A stretch of 64,000 bases of DNA from Taeniopygia guttata (GCF_048771995.1 NC_133050.1:1996501-2060500); one strand, 5' to 3'; counted from the first letter of the stretch, positions 32,905 to 44,042 are shown. Notes: generated from the sequence alone by a model not told the origin. Numbers and translations: made by a program.

Positions 32905-33715
32905 CTACACCTGGGCTGTGAAGACACCAAGAAGTTTCCAAATCTGGGCACTGGTGGTCCCAGCAAACACCACACCTGGTTGGTTTCAAGATTGGAAATT
33001 TCTGGCTTTTGGGTTTCTGTGCCAGCAAATTACTGGACCTTGGTTGTTCTGGCACCAAAAAAATTTCCTAATCTGGGCACTGGTGGTCCCAGCAAACAGC
33101 AGATCTGGATGGTGCTGGAGCCAGAACCCAGAATCTTCCAAATTTTGGCTTTCTGTGCCAGCAAATCACTGGGTTTGGGATGTGCTGGCACCAAGAAGTT
33201 TTCAGATCTGGGCCCTGGCGGTGCCAGCAAACACCAGATCTGGGCCGTGTTGTTGGCAGCAACAGAAATCTGCCAGATCTGGGCACTGCTGGCACCAGGA
33301 AATTTCCAAACCTGGGTACTGGTGCAGCAAACAAGATGTGGGCAGGGCTAGACCTAGTGCCAGGAAGTTGCCAGGTTTTGGATTTCTGTGCCCGCAAATT
33401 GCTGCACTTGGGCTGTGCCTGAAGAGGGAAATTTCCAGATCTGGGCACTGGCAGTGCCAGCAAAGACCACATTTCAGGCTCCAGGTGCCAGGAAGGACTG
33501 GATCTGGACCCCTTCCTCTTTTCCTTCCTTCCTTCCTGGGGTCCTGCTGCCAGCAAACCCCAGACTGGGTGGTGCCGGCAACGGGAACTTGCCAGGTTTT
33601 AGCTTTCTTTGCCAGCAAATTGCTGGTCATGAGCAGCGACGGAAGAGGGAAATATCCAGATCTGGGCACTGGAGGTGCCTGCAAACACCAGTGGAACCTT
33701 CTGGTCCTCGCCCAG
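32905..33715 (+). repeat. Minisatellite, ~60-70 bp unit, block 1
   Basis: Units repeat the words 'ATCTGGGCACTGG(T/C)GGT', CCAGCAAACACCAGATCTGG, 'GGAA(A/G)TTTCC' and 'TTTCTGTGCCAGCAAATTGC'. Two half-unit types alternate and are imperfect. Open frames through it are an artefact of repetition. Confidence 0.85.
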
Positions 33716-34160
33716 ACGGATGACCAGTGGTTTCCCCGAGAACTGGCTCTGGCGACTTTACAAAGAAAGACTGCTTTGATCTGGTTGGCGGGAAAAAGAA
33801 CTTCAATGAAGGTGAACACAACAAACAGGACGGCGTGCAGAGTACAGAGAGCGAATGAGAAGAAAGCCTGGGTCCAGTGTCTAGCAGGGATATTGATGCA
33901 TTTATATATGGGGAGGGGTAAAGGTGGGATCTGAGGGAAGGATCCAAGAGGAAGGAACGATTCAGAATATGAAAATTCTTGCAGTAAGAAGTAAGCAATG
34001 GTAGCAAAGAGAAGTCAGAACTTTCTAGTAACAATCTGCATAACTGAACAAGAGGAATATGGGTGGGAGCTCCTGCTCACCCTAACTAGAGAGGGTTTTC
34101 CCAAGGCTTTAAGCCAAGGTCTCTTTCTTCTTTTAAACCAACCCCAACACACCAGATTAG
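33716..34160. other. Non-repeat insert within the minisatellite
   Basis: About 445 bp of unique sequence splits the minisatellite. It contains TTTATATATGGGG and a 'CTTCTTTTAAACCAACCCC' end, LTR- or leader-like in character, but no TG...CA ends or coding motif could be fixed. Confidence 0.4.
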
Positions 34161-34540
34161 GGCGGTACTAATGCCAGCACCGGGAAGCTACCAGGTTTTG
34201 GCTTTCTTTGCCAGAAAATTGCTGCATTGGGGTTGTGCCGGCACTGGGAAATTGCCACATCTGGGCACTGGCAGTGCCAGCGTACGCCAGATCTGGGCAG
34301 GGAAAGTGCCGGCATTGGGAAATTGCCTAATTTTAACTTTCTGTGCCAGCATATTCCTGGAATCATGCTCTGCAAGCATCTGGAAAATTCTGGATCTGGG
34401 CACTAGCGGTGTCAGCAAACACAAGATCGGGTTGGTGTAGGCACCATGTCTATGCCTGGTTGTGGATTTGTGTGCCAGCAAATTGCTGGACTTGGGCTGC
34501 ACCGGAACAGGGAAATTTCCTGGCATGTGCTGCATGAATC
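34161..34540 (+). repeat. Minisatellite, block 2
   Basis: Continues the same units ('GGCACTGGCAGTGCCAGC', 'TTTCTTTGCCAGAAAATTGC', 'GGGAAATTGCC') after the insert at 33,716-34,160, in the same orientation. It ends at the env remnant. Confidence 0.85.
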
Positions 34541-34860
34541 TTTCAGATCACAGCAAGTGAATCCATTCACAAAAGCATCCAAATTCTCAGAGAGGGAGTC
34601 AAGAAACTGCAAGTAGAAGATGATGAAGAGTGGCTCAAATGACTATTCAAAAAATGGAGCTTATCTGGTTGGGCTTTATCTTTGGTCAGACGGGTTTACT
34701 GATTTTTGGAGCTGTTGTTGTTGTGTTTCTATTGTTACCCTATTTTGTAAGTTGTCTGTCAAGAGCTGTTCATAAATCTTTACAGAAAATTTTTCTAAAG
34801 AGAGGGGAAGATGTGGAAACACGTCTGGCTGGAATGAGTGGTGGTTTGGCCTCAGTATGA
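34541..34860 (+). pseudogene. ERV envelope tail (TM ectodomain end, anchor, cytoplasmic tail)
   Basis: One frame gives a TM-ectodomain end (ILREGVKKLQVEDDEEWLK) followed by a stop. A different frame (34,630-34,860) gives a hydrophobic anchor, LLIFGAVVVVFLLLPYFVSC, and a basic tail. Frame change and stop show decay. The polypurine tract and LTR follow directly. SU and most of TM are absent, replaced on the left by minisatellite. Confidence 0.75.
34797..34811 (+). other. Polypurine tract
   Basis: The run AAAGAGAGGGGAAGA immediately precedes the TG of the LTR, as expected for the plus-strand primer of reverse transcription. Confidence 0.8.
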
Positions 34861-35239
34861 GACCATGGGGAACAGGACACCTAGTCAGGTCATGGTGAGA
34901 CGAGTGGGGCCATGGGAGTCAATATGTTAATAGAACTATCTGACATTTGGTCAGGTTTCTGGTTCTTGTTCTCGGTTGGTTTGGAACCTGTTGTGTGTAA
35001 ATTCATGTTCCAAGTTTGTGATTGGACCCTTGCCCTCAGAAGACCCGTCTGCCTTGTTCCGTTCACCATGCCCCTGGGTCTTTGCATCTTGCCCCCAGAC
35101 TATGCAGTTTTCCACATTTGTTATTTTGTTATTAAAGTCTTTATTTTTTGGGCAAGACCATGGTACCCATTCCTCATTTGTTTTGCCGGTTCCCCCAGCC
35201 AAGCCGAACCAAGGATCAGAGCAAGAGAAGACTGCAACA
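34812..35239 (+). mobile_element. 3' LTR
   Basis: Starts TGTGGAAACA after the polypurine tract and ends CTGCAACA, 428 bp. It contains ATTAAAG near 35,132 as a likely poly(A) signal, upstream of a T-rich stretch. No TATA box is obvious. It is the 3' LTR of the env remnant to its left. No 5' partner was found. Confidence 0.75.
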
Positions 35240-35955
35240 ATGGAGTGGTAGGAAGTGCAAGGGAACACAGAGAGAGGTTGGCACAGCAATTCAGGGTTGG
35301 AATAGGAAAGGCAAGCCAAGTTAGAGGAGGGGTGGGAGTGGCAAGGCAATGGAGAAGAAAGAAGTAAGCAGATGACGACGGGGAGGCAAAGGGTCTGCAA
35401 GGTAATGCAAGGCAAGGGAGGGGTAGCAGTGCCATGCAAGAAAAGGGCTGGGCCTGTAAGGCAAGGCAAGGTAGCGGTAGGCAAGGGAAAGAGAATAAGG
35501 AGGAGTAATGCAATGACGGGAAAAAGGAGGAGGAAAATCAAGATAGGGTATGAGTAAGCAGGGAAATGCAAGATAAGGGAATCGTGAGATGGGCAATGGA
35601 AAGACACAGAGGGTTCAGTAAAGCAAGAGTAGGGATGGTCAGGCATGGCAAAAATATTTGGGGTAGGGTAAAAAAGGCAAGACAAGGCAAAGCAGGAGTA
35701 GGCAAGGAAGTGAGACTCAGGAGAAGGAGGCAACAGAAGGCAAAGCCAGGGAAAATAGCAGAAGAAAAGTCAAGATAGGGGATGGGTGAGCAAGGCAATG
35801 CAAGGCAATGGAGTCATAGGAAAGACAAGGGAAAGACATGAGAGATCAGTAAGGCAATACATAGCTGGAGAAGGCAAGGCAAGGGACAAGAAGGATGTAA
35901 ATGGCAAAATAAAGCAAGGACGGTGTAAAATGGGCAAGGCAAGGCAACAGAAATA
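35240..35955 (+). repeat. Purine-rich GCAAG-type degenerate repeat
   Basis: About 700 bp built from GCAAGG, GGCAAGGCAA, AAGGCAAGRCAA and AGACAAGG words with interspersed GGGAAA. Nearly all pyrimidines are on the other strand. No coding content: long frames such as the minus-strand one across this region are low-complexity Ser/Pro/Leu/Cys. Confidence 0.8.
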
Positions 35956-36480
35956 CCTTGCATGCCTATCCCCACCTTGACATAGCTAAATATATCTTCC
36001 CTGCCCTTCCATTTTCTAGCTTTCCCCTTCTGAGTCTTGCCAACCTTGCCTACTCTAACCCGGCACTGCTTCACTGCCCCCTGTGTATCTTTTCCTTGCC
36101 CTTCTTGCCACTCCATTCCCTTTCATTGCCTTGCTTACCCATCCTTCACCTTCATCTCCCTACCCCTTTCTTCCCTAGCCTTGCTTTGCCTTGCCTTTTC
36201 TACTCTCCCTGCCTTGTCTTAGCAACCCCCTTTTGTCGTTCCCTTGCCCTTCCTTCAACTCCACTGCCTTGCATTGCCTTCCTCACGCATCACAACCTTG
36301 AACTTCCTATCCCTTTGTTTCTTGTCCTTGCTCTGCCTTCTCCTCCTTCCTGTTCATGGGCAAGCAAGGAAACGCAAGGCTTGCATTGGACTTTGCATTG
36401 CTTTCTGAGCCCTCTGTGTCCTACTTTTACCCTTCCTAACACTACCGCCTTGTTTTGCCTGGTTGCTCACCCATTCCCCA
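35956..36480 (-). repeat. Pyrimidine-rich CTTGC-type repeat (inverse of the left arm)
   Basis: Words such as CCTTGCC, CCTTGCCTTTT, TTGCTTTGCCTTGCC and CATTGCCTTGC: the reverse complement of the unit at 35,240-35,955. The polarity switches within about 20 bp near 35,955, making a large imperfect inverted repeat. Confidence 0.8.
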
Positions 36481-36745
36481 TCTTGAGGTTTTATCAGGGA
36501 CCATTTTCCACATGTGTGAGACAAACCCCCCCCAGTGCTGACTTGTACATTTTCTTAATAATATAAAATATTACATACATATCATTCTACCGGCGTGATT
36601 TATCTTTATTACATATAACAATCCCTCCCCTTCTACATTAACCCACTAATTCATGCCTAAAACCTCTATATTTAATGCTTTCTTCCCTTAGTTTGGTGCA
36701 ATTACTTTTAATCTTACCTAAAAAGAATAAACCCTCAGTTCCCTC

Positions 36746-37860
36746 TTAGTTTCCATCACCCCATTGTTCTTTTGGAATTTCTTGGTAAAACCTGTAAGTA
36801 TTCCCTTCTTCTTTTACGTGCCCCTCGAACTTGGCCAAGGCCTCTGCTGCTCTGGTGTGTGGGTTTTCTTCACCTAGTTTCATTATTTTAGATACCTGAT
36901 TTATTTTTCCAGTTGCACACTCTGGATCCGTGGGCATGGCTGCTACCTGCATCCCTTGTACCACTGAGTGTATTAACCTGAAAAGCAGGGTACCATGCAG
37001 GGCAGGAAGAAGATTCCGGCTATTGAGCACAATGCAAAAAGTACAACCTTTCCCCCCGCCCCCGAGTACTATCAAACAAATGGTCCCATCAGGATGCTTG
37101 GAGGATGGAGTTCCACTTTTGCACCTGAACGTGTGCTACCCTTTTGATTTCAGTTGCCAAGCCTCTGATGGTCTCTTTAGTTCTTGTGCCACCTGCCTTA
37201 TTTTATTCTCCGGGCCCACCCCCTCTTTATTTCTTGAGAAGCAGAATGTTCTATCATATTGCAGACAGACCCTGTCATCCTGATCCTCTAAAAGGTCAAG
37301 GATAACCGGTCCATTTTCGAGGGAAATTTTTTTCTTATATTTTGAATTCCCTCCAACCCAATATGTCTTTCCACCCATCACACACATTCCCAGTTGATTC
37401 TTATCATAACACAGTGGTTTAGCCTGAAAATAAGCTACAAATACTGACTCCATTTTTCCCCCAACCCATAATGTGCGATTACGCTTCTCACAGATAGGGA
37501 CAGGTATTTGTTCAGCATTCCTCTTGCATGTTTTGTTCTCTGACTGCCTTTTCTTAGGGGTCGCCCTTTTTAGATCACACTTTATTTTCTTACACTTCCC
37601 CCATTGAGTGCCATTTATGGGATTCTATCCTCTTATCTTGTCCTGGCTGCAGTTCCTGGGGGTTGGGAATGTTGGAGCCCCCGATTCCCCTTGTCCCCTC
37701 CGGGCATTCTGTACGCATGGTACGTCCTCGCCGCCGGGGCCTCGTACATCCGTGCTGGGTAAGCAACCTGAATGCGTACTAATTTTGAGGCACATTGCTA
37801 GGCTCAGGATCATCAGGACCCCCACTATGAAAACTCCTCTGCCTCTGCCTTGGCTCAACT
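36746..37860 (-). pseudogene. ERV envelope surface subunit, broken into three frames
   Basis: The leader frame (37,858-37,625) has a signal-peptide-like hydrophobic run, VFIVGVLMILSLAMCLKIST. The next frame (37,453-37,136) contains KTYWVGGN and several cysteines. A third (37,075-36,746) is SU-like with VVQGMQVAAMPTDPE near an apparent fusion-peptide/TM position. Frames are interrupted by stops and shifts, and the TM anchor is missing before the repeat at 36,480. It lies 3' of the integrase piece on the same strand, in proviral order. Confidence 0.65.
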
Positions 37861-38139
37861 GGGTTGCAACCAGCAGCGGGGTAAACCATCTTCTCGGCAG
37901 CAGTAGTCCTCTGTGGTGTCGTGCCTGGCCCGAGCTGCATCCCTCCGTTTAAAGATGCCCCACCTTGATAGTTTAACTGAGTCTGCGCTGAAGGGTACTT
38001 TGTTTAATCTCCGGCATTCAACAGTAATGATCTGAGCTTTTGACCTCAATTTTCCCCTCACCCCATTTTGGAATAGGCAAAACCACACCAAGGAATCTAC
38101 TTCAATTATACCCAGACTAGTGGTGAGCCCTAAAACACG

Positions 38140-38340
38140 GCTAGTCAGTCACTGTTCTTCCTCCAGGCACTTATCACACAAACCCTTTGGGTTTTTATTG
38201 CTGTATCTGTAGTTAAGAGGACAAAACAAAAAAAAAACCAGAACAAGAGCCTTCCTAATGAGGTGACAAAGGAGCCTCTCTCCAAGTTTGGATGAGCACC
38301 TTGTCCCTGGGTTGCACTTTATGTATGGAGAAACCAAAGG
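38140..38340 (-). pseudogene. ERV integrase C-terminal fragment
   Basis: Codons for VLLTTDTAIKTQ occur just before the env leader on the minus strand, as in the C-terminal domain of gammaretrovirus-type integrase (VLLTT.TAVK). The catalytic core between this and the zinc domain at 38,585-38,760 is not recognisable (38,340-38,580 is short for it), so an internal deletion is likely. Confidence 0.55.
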
Positions 38341-38584
38341 GGGTACTTTGTGTTATTATTCTCTGCTTTCACAATTCCTGCAGATTCTTGTTCATGGACA
38401 CGTGGTACGGCTGGATCTGTCCATCTTCTACCCTCGGGTGCCCCACCAGCATGCCGTGTTCGTAGGGCATCCCATATAGCATTTTAAAGGGTGACAGCCC
38501 AGTCTCAGAATGAGACAGGGTCCGAATATGTAACAGGACTAAGGGGAGGCATTTTAACTAGGACATTTTGTTTCCAAAATCAAT

Positions 38585-39260
38585 TTAACCAATTGAGCTT
38601 TTAGTGTTTGATTCATCCTCTCGACTTGCCTGATTAACTTTTTGGCAAATCATACACCCTTGCACCTCTTGTTTCACCGATTCATAAATCCCCTTACACT
38701 CAAAGAATCTCGGGAATTGCTCTGCCAGGGCCTGAGCTCTCCAGTGTGTCTGTTGATGTAGTCTCCTTAGGATTTTTCTGGTATAATCTTTAGACAATAG
38801 CTCCCCCCCATTGGGCAATTTCCACTTACCTCCTTCCAGCTGGCCTCCTATTTTTTCGTCCCCCTCAGTTTCTTTTGGGGAAGGGTGTGGGGGATATTCC
38901 CAGACCTTCCCTTCTTCAATTCCCGGAGTACTTACCTTCAGTAAAGCCACGCTTTTAGCTTCTTTGTCTGCTAAGTTATTTCCTTGGGCCCTAAACTGCA
39001 TTTCTTGTTTGGTGCCCTTTCACGTGGACTATGGCAATTGCTTCTGGCCCTCTAATGGCCTTTAAAATTTGTCTGATTATTTTTTCATGCACTAGCCCTC
39101 ACCCCCGAGTGTTAAGTAACCCTCATTCTTCCCAAATTTTTCCAAAAGTGTGTGCCACCGCAAATGCATATTTCAAATCTGTGAAGATCGTTCCCCTTTT
39201 CCCCTTTAATTTCTGTAAAGCTCTTAAATACTGCATGCAATTTACAAGTTTGTGCTGACT
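38585..39260 (-). pseudogene. ERV RNase H end and integrase zinc-binding domain
   Basis: The frame 38,585-39,001 contains GNNLADKEAK, the last catalytic segment of RNase H. It is followed by HQQTHWRAQALAEQF and VQGCMICQKVN, the HHCC zinc-binding domain of integrase. Sequence to 39,260 carries more RNase H in broken frames. Part of the same minus-strand pol as 39,900-40,880. Confidence 0.75.
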
Positions 39261-39899
39261 ATCTGGAATTCAGGGGTTCTGATTCTATGACTTCCCCTGT
39301 TTACAAGTTTGTAAAATGCAGGGGAAGAACCACAAACTCACTGGGAAAGGTGGTATCTCTTAAAGTGTCCACTTTTCTCAACACAAAACAGCATACAATA
39401 CTTCAGCACCCATCCACGTCAGCTTCCTCTGGTCCCCACATACTCTGGACACAATCAGAATAACAGCACACAGTAAAATTCCAGGAATCAAGTCTGAACC
39501 ACAGGGGCAGAGGAACATCCCCCCCCCACCCCCCAATCCCCCACCAAGTTCATCTAGCCACAGTTAAAATGTGCACAGTCTACACAAATCACCACTTGTA
39601 AACACAATAAATGTCCTCTCCCACGTTTCCCCACTTGTTCCACTTCTCCGCGGGCCCTCCCTGCCCCCACAGCTTATCCCAGCCAGCGCCTCGGGCCTCA
39701 CTCGGTCGCTTCAGATATGAGTAGAACGTCCCCCCACCCCGTGCCATGGGTGCACACACTCTTTCACTCGTTCACTCACTTTATACACCATGCACTCACA
39801 CAATTGGAACACATTACCTACACAATGTCCAGACCCAAGCATACAAATCCATTTACTACTGCATGTCCTGATTCCCTTTTTCCCATCCATGACCCTCGA
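39261..39899. other. Diverged or inserted sequence within pol
   Basis: Between two recognisable RNase H pieces. It includes a C-rich run (39,520-39,541) and GC-rich stretches with no pol similarity, so it is probably an insertion or replaced segment. No gene. Confidence 0.4.
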
Positions 39900-40302
39900 C
39901 GAGCTATGTACAAACCACTTTATCCCTTCTTCTAATTTTTCCACTTCTAAATCTGGTCTTACTTTTGGTTTGCAGCCCCACCACTTCAGCACAATCATGG
40001 GTAGGCACTCCTGTGGTTTCCCCAAACAGAAACCGGGCGGGATTTTGTGGCGAGGTTTTTCGTAGCTCCAAATACCAAGAGTGGATTGTTATAGCCTCAT
40101 ATTTTAGAAGTCTGGCATCACCCATCTGCTTGTCTGCCCCCTTCTGCAAAACACTTCCCACACTGTGCGGGGTGCAAACCACCAATGGTGCCCCAAAGGT
40201 CACCCTCCCAGCCTCCTCCACCAACACTGCCACCGCCACAATTGCCTGCCCTGCAAGCACGCAGCCCCCCCGCCCACAGAGTCCAAAAGCCTTGACACAC
40301 AC
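39900..40302 (-). pseudogene. ERV pol, RT-RNase H connection
   Basis: The codons contain LVEEAGRVTFGAPLVVCTPH and then LLKYEAITIH, the tether between RT and RNase H in gammaretrovirus-like pol. At 39,900-39,950 a WFVHSSSRV segment follows, where RNase H normally has its first catalytic Asp (VDGSS); here it is His. Interrupted on its N-terminal side by the plus-strand LTR at 40,304-40,607. Confidence 0.75.
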
Positions 40303-40303
40303 A

Positions 40304-40607
40304 TGTCGGTCTCAGATTCAGGCAAAGAGAGAAACAGAAAGTTTCTAACCAGGCAGAAGCCTGAGAAAGTGCTGAAAAGAATGTAAATAAGGTTCTTTAT
40401 CTTTCTTGTTGTTCACATTGCTTATAGTTAAGTTCTACCCCTGTGCGTCATGCACTGTGCACCAATGGTGAGGGTTGTTTTCACTTTAGGACCAATAGAG
40501 TTAGTCTGCATGAAGCTCTGTATAAAGAGCAATGCATTTTGAAATAAATCAGAGTTTTACTCTCTCCTTCTGAAGTGGAATCATCTCATTCCTGTCCACC
40601 CTCAACA
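40304..40607 (+). mobile_element. Solo LTR inserted into minus-strand pol
   Basis: Starts TGTCGGTCTC and ends CCTCAACA (about 304 bp). It has a CTGTATAAAGAG TATA box near 40,520 and GAAATAAATC poly(A) signal near 40,545 in plus orientation. It lies between RT (40,690-40,880) and the RT-RNase H connection of a minus-strand pol. Target-site duplication is ambiguous because of flanking CA repeats. Confidence 0.65.
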
Positions 40608-40689
40608 GTGTCAGCACACACACACCACCGGCCTCTTGGCCCCTGCCCACTCCCAAATCAACACTCCATGAGCAGTGTGACCACTGGCG

Positions 40690-40880
40690 TCCACAAACAG
40701 CTGAAATGGGTCTTCCCCACATCAGGGAGGCTCAACACAGGAGCTACCATAAGGATCTCTTTTAGCTCCTTGAAGCCCTCCGCATCCTGTTTTGTCAGGG
40801 ATCTGAAGAGTCTCCAGCGTCACTGGACCCTTTGGTTCTGCCTGCATCTAGAAGTGCCACAGATGTGCCAAGTGGGGCCA
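40690..40880 (-). pseudogene. ERV pol, RT thumb fragment
   Basis: On the minus strand the codons read SLTKQDAEGFKELKEILMVA then PVLSLPDVGKTHF, which matches RT thumb/connection (AF..LK..L..AP.L.LPD..K.F). It is the 5'-most recognisable piece of this ERV; palm and fingers of RT, protease and gag were not found further right. Confidence 0.65.
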
Positions 40881-42114
40881 GTGACCCATATTCCAAGGGC
40901 AGTGTAGGCAGGAGGGCATGAATGAAGAAGAGCCATCCCCACTTTCAAACCCTACCAAAGACACCATAAATGTCACTTTGTACCTTTAAGAGACAGCTGA
41001 GAACTCGGAAGGAAATGATGAGCATATTCACAGGGTGAAAAAGAAGGGAATCTTCCAGGCAAGTTAAAGTTTCAGAAGCTTTCTTTTCAATCCTAATCTA
41101 TAATCCTTCTCTACAATCCTACTCTACAAAACTACTCTTCAGTCCTATTCTTAGCTGGTTATGGAAGAAATGGTCCTGATGTGATTATCACAGTGTTTGC
41201 TTCACCTTCCTCCTCTTCACTGAAATAATGAGTGCTGCCAGGGTAGACGCTGGCTTGGCTGATAGCAGTGGATGCTGCTCACAGGAAAACAAACAACAAA
41301 AACCAATAAAGTATGGCTTTTTAAGCTCAGTGCTTCACAGATTCAATCAGGATTCCTCTGTTACTTAGAAAGACCCAGAAAGAGGAGTGATGGGACCGTA
41401 GGAGCGATGGGACCATCTGCTCCCCAGTCACAATGTGCAGGACCTTGCCATCACAGGCAAACCTGGCCCAGAATCCCACTCATCCTTTTATTCTGGTTTC
41501 TCCATCCTGCCGGGATCTTTGCCCTGCCAGTGCCCTAGAAAGTGTGCTTTCTGTCCCTGGGGTTCCTGCCTTTCAGGAAACTCCAATGACTCACATAGGT
41601 CCCTGTCTTTGAAAGACAGGCACCATGCTCATTCCCACAGGGAGACAGAGCAGTGTCTCTCTTGGTACCTTCCTTCCCAGCAGGGCCAGCCGAGGGGCGC
41701 TGGGTCCTGCAGTTCTCTCTCTGCCACACAACCTGGCAGGCAGCCTGGGCCAGTTCCCCTCTGCCTGAGCGTGCCAGGCAGCAGGCGGGGCTGGGACAAG
41801 TCCTTCTCAGCTGTCCCTGTTTGTGTGCCAGAAACCTCTAAGGGTGGGGTGGGGGGCACAAACCAGAGCCCCTCAGAGGCTCACAGGGAGGCCCCACAGC
41901 CCCTCCTGCCCACAGCCAAATCTCTCCAGACTGCTCTGCCAGGACTGGCAGCCTTGGGCTCCTCTGCCACCATTTCATGGCTCTGTACTCTGCATTGCTC
42001 TACTTCAATTCTTTTGCTGTTAGGTAAAACAGAACACACCACCAAATTACAAAACAGGGCAACAGAGACAGTCAGAAAACGGAGCACCTGTCCTCTCAGG
42101 AAATGCAGAGAGAG
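40881..42114. other. No gene recognised
   Basis: 40,900-41,300 is AT-rich with ATCCTACTCT/ATCCTTCTCTACA-like short repeats (41,090-41,150). 41,400-41,970 is GC-rich with overlapping frames. I looked for the last PAK exon (3' of 42,640 on the minus strand) and did not find it. Confidence 0.45.
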
Positions 42115-42445
42115 GTGGAGTTACTCAGTTTTGTGAGGAATGGGACCCAGGGAGACTTTATTGCTGCTTTCCAAGACTTCAGAGTGGCTTTGAAGAAAGT
42201 GGGGGACACCTTTTTTAACAGGGCCAGTTACAATAGAATGTGGGTGAATAGTTTAAAACACAAAGGGGATCTAATCAGAGTAGGTCTAAGGAAGAACTGG
42301 TTTACTCGGTGCATGGTGCCACCCTGGCACAGGTTGACCCAGGAGCTTGTAGGTTCCCCATCCCTGCAAGCATTCCAGGTCAGGTGGGACAGGGTACTGA
42401 GCAACCTGATCTCTTTAAAGATGTCCCTGCTCGTTGCAGGACACT
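42115..42445 (+). repeat. CR1 fragment
   Basis: Contains 'TGTGAGGAATGGGACCCAGG', 'GGAAGAACTGGTTTACTCGG', 'GGCACAGGTTGACCCAGGAG' and 'GATGTCCCTGCTCGTTGCAG', the CR1 3' region in sense orientation, without the terminal tail repeats. Followed by a short AGCCC repeat (42,470-42,500). Confidence 0.8.
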
Positions 42446-42639
42446 TGGACCAGAGGACTTTACAGAGCCCTGCCAGCCCAGCCCAGCCCAGCCCAGCCCA
42501 GCACTGCTCAGCATTTTCATTTGAAGAGCACCAAGAGTGGAGGTGAGGAGGAAGGGGGCTCATCTGATGCCTCGGGCCTCAGTGGAGGAGGAGCCCATCC
42601 CTCGGACACTCTTTCACCTGCAGCCCGTTTGCGTTTTAC

Positions 42640-42777
42640 CTGCAGGAGCTCGTCGGCAGACCAGCGCCGCTCCTCGTCTCTCTGCAGGCAGCAGCTCAGG
42701 AAGTCACGCAGCCAAGCCGAGAGGAGCTTGGGCTGCCGCAGCTGAGGCGTCCCTGCTGTGGCTATCAGGTGTTTAGT
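42640..42777 (-). CDS. PAK-like kinase, single C-lobe exon
   Basis: A 138-bp (46-codon) exon bounded by TTTTCTCCAG and GTAAAACG. It encodes TKHLIATAGTPQLRQPKLLS, AWLRDFLSCCLQRDEERRWS then ADELLQ. It matches the p21-activated kinase segment LYLIATNGTPEL..P..LS..FRDFL..CL..D...R.SA.ELLQ, including exact exon edges. Neither the preceding activation-loop exon nor the final exon was found within a few kb on the same strand. It is therefore either part of a gene with long introns or an orphan duplicated exon. The frame is open; RRWSADELL keeps the conserved Arg of subdomain XI. Confidence 0.75.
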
Positions 42778-44042
42778 CTGGAGAAAAAGGGAACACGAGG
42801 CTCCACCTGCTTCTTTCCCTTCTGTAACTGCTCTCCCAGAGCCCATTGTTTAACCTCCATTCTGCAGTGGCAGTTTCTGCCCTGGCAGAGACCCAGAGAT
42901 GACTTTCCTTTACCAACAAAAAGCCCAAACTCTGATGCAGCCACAACTTTGCCAACATCCTGCCAATCTTGCCTTGGTAGCCGATTTCATTGACTGACCT
43001 AGTTAGTGGGAACTACATCAGCAAAAGCACATCTCCTTCTCTGAGGATTCACACCAGCTGGACAGCCTTTTCGGAAGGGGGACTTTGCTATACTAACTAA
43101 TTCCAAGGATTAGTACATGAAAGGCATCTCTGCAGTGCTTGTTGGTCCCTTAAGCACAGTTGCCATAGAACAAGACTCATCAAGTTTTTAGTCCTGTTCT
43201 TGAAAACAATGGTAATTGGAAGAAAAGAAAGGAAATCCATCAGTTAATCCCCAGGTAAGGAAACAAACATTTACAATCTCATATTCAACACAGACACATT
43301 AAGATGCATGCACAAATGTATTGGGATGAAAATGCCTGCTTGGGCACACAGGAGCCACCTGCAGCTCTGTCTCTCAGCAGTCTGAAAATTTCAGCTTCCC
43401 TTATGCAACAAAAGAAAAATTTTTCCTGCTCAGAAAAAGGAGAAATGGCATCCCTATGGACACCCTCTGCTCATTTGGCTTCTCAAGTCAATGCATGAAT
43501 GGTAGGCCCATCCCAGAAAATGCCAGGAAACAACAGGAGGTTTTGGCAGGCTCTCCCCCTCACCAGGCTCCGGCTTGGTGATGTGGAGAACGTGGCTTGG
43601 GCTATGAGAGAAACACGGTCACTAAGTGTTTCAGCAACACTGCACAAGAAGCAGAAGAGACTCTGTGGCCTTTGCAGCCTCATGCTCAGGTTTCAGGCAT
43701 GTTTCCCAGTGAGCAGAAACTGCACAGGGGGTTACGTTAAGCTTAAGGAATGCACAATTTCTTACAGGCAAACATTTTCCCAGCATTTTCCACTGCACTC
43801 TGTTTCCAGCAGACATTCCCACCCTGTTCCATGCCCCTGGCAGAGCCCTGCACCTACTATCCACGGGCACCAGGGAAGGGGGCAGTCACACAGGAGACAG
43901 CCCGCTGCGCTGGGCAGCAACCAAAGCCCTGCCAAGTCGCAGCTGCAGGCCTGTATCTGCACAGGGTGCTCTGGCTGCCCCACTCCTCGTGGAGTTTGGC
44001 TGGAAATGCAATTGCACTTTCTGCCTCAGGTAGCAGAGAGCT
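42778..44042. other. No gene recognised
   Basis: Searched for upstream PAK exons (activation loop GTPYWMAPE, catalytic HRD) on the minus strand without success. Frames at 43,499-44,092 have no domain signature. Confidence 0.45.

Noticed and set aside
34951-36566. Long Ser/Pro/Leu/Cys-rich frames on both strands
   Set aside because: They come from the GCAAG/CTTGC low-complexity repeat, which is open in several frames.
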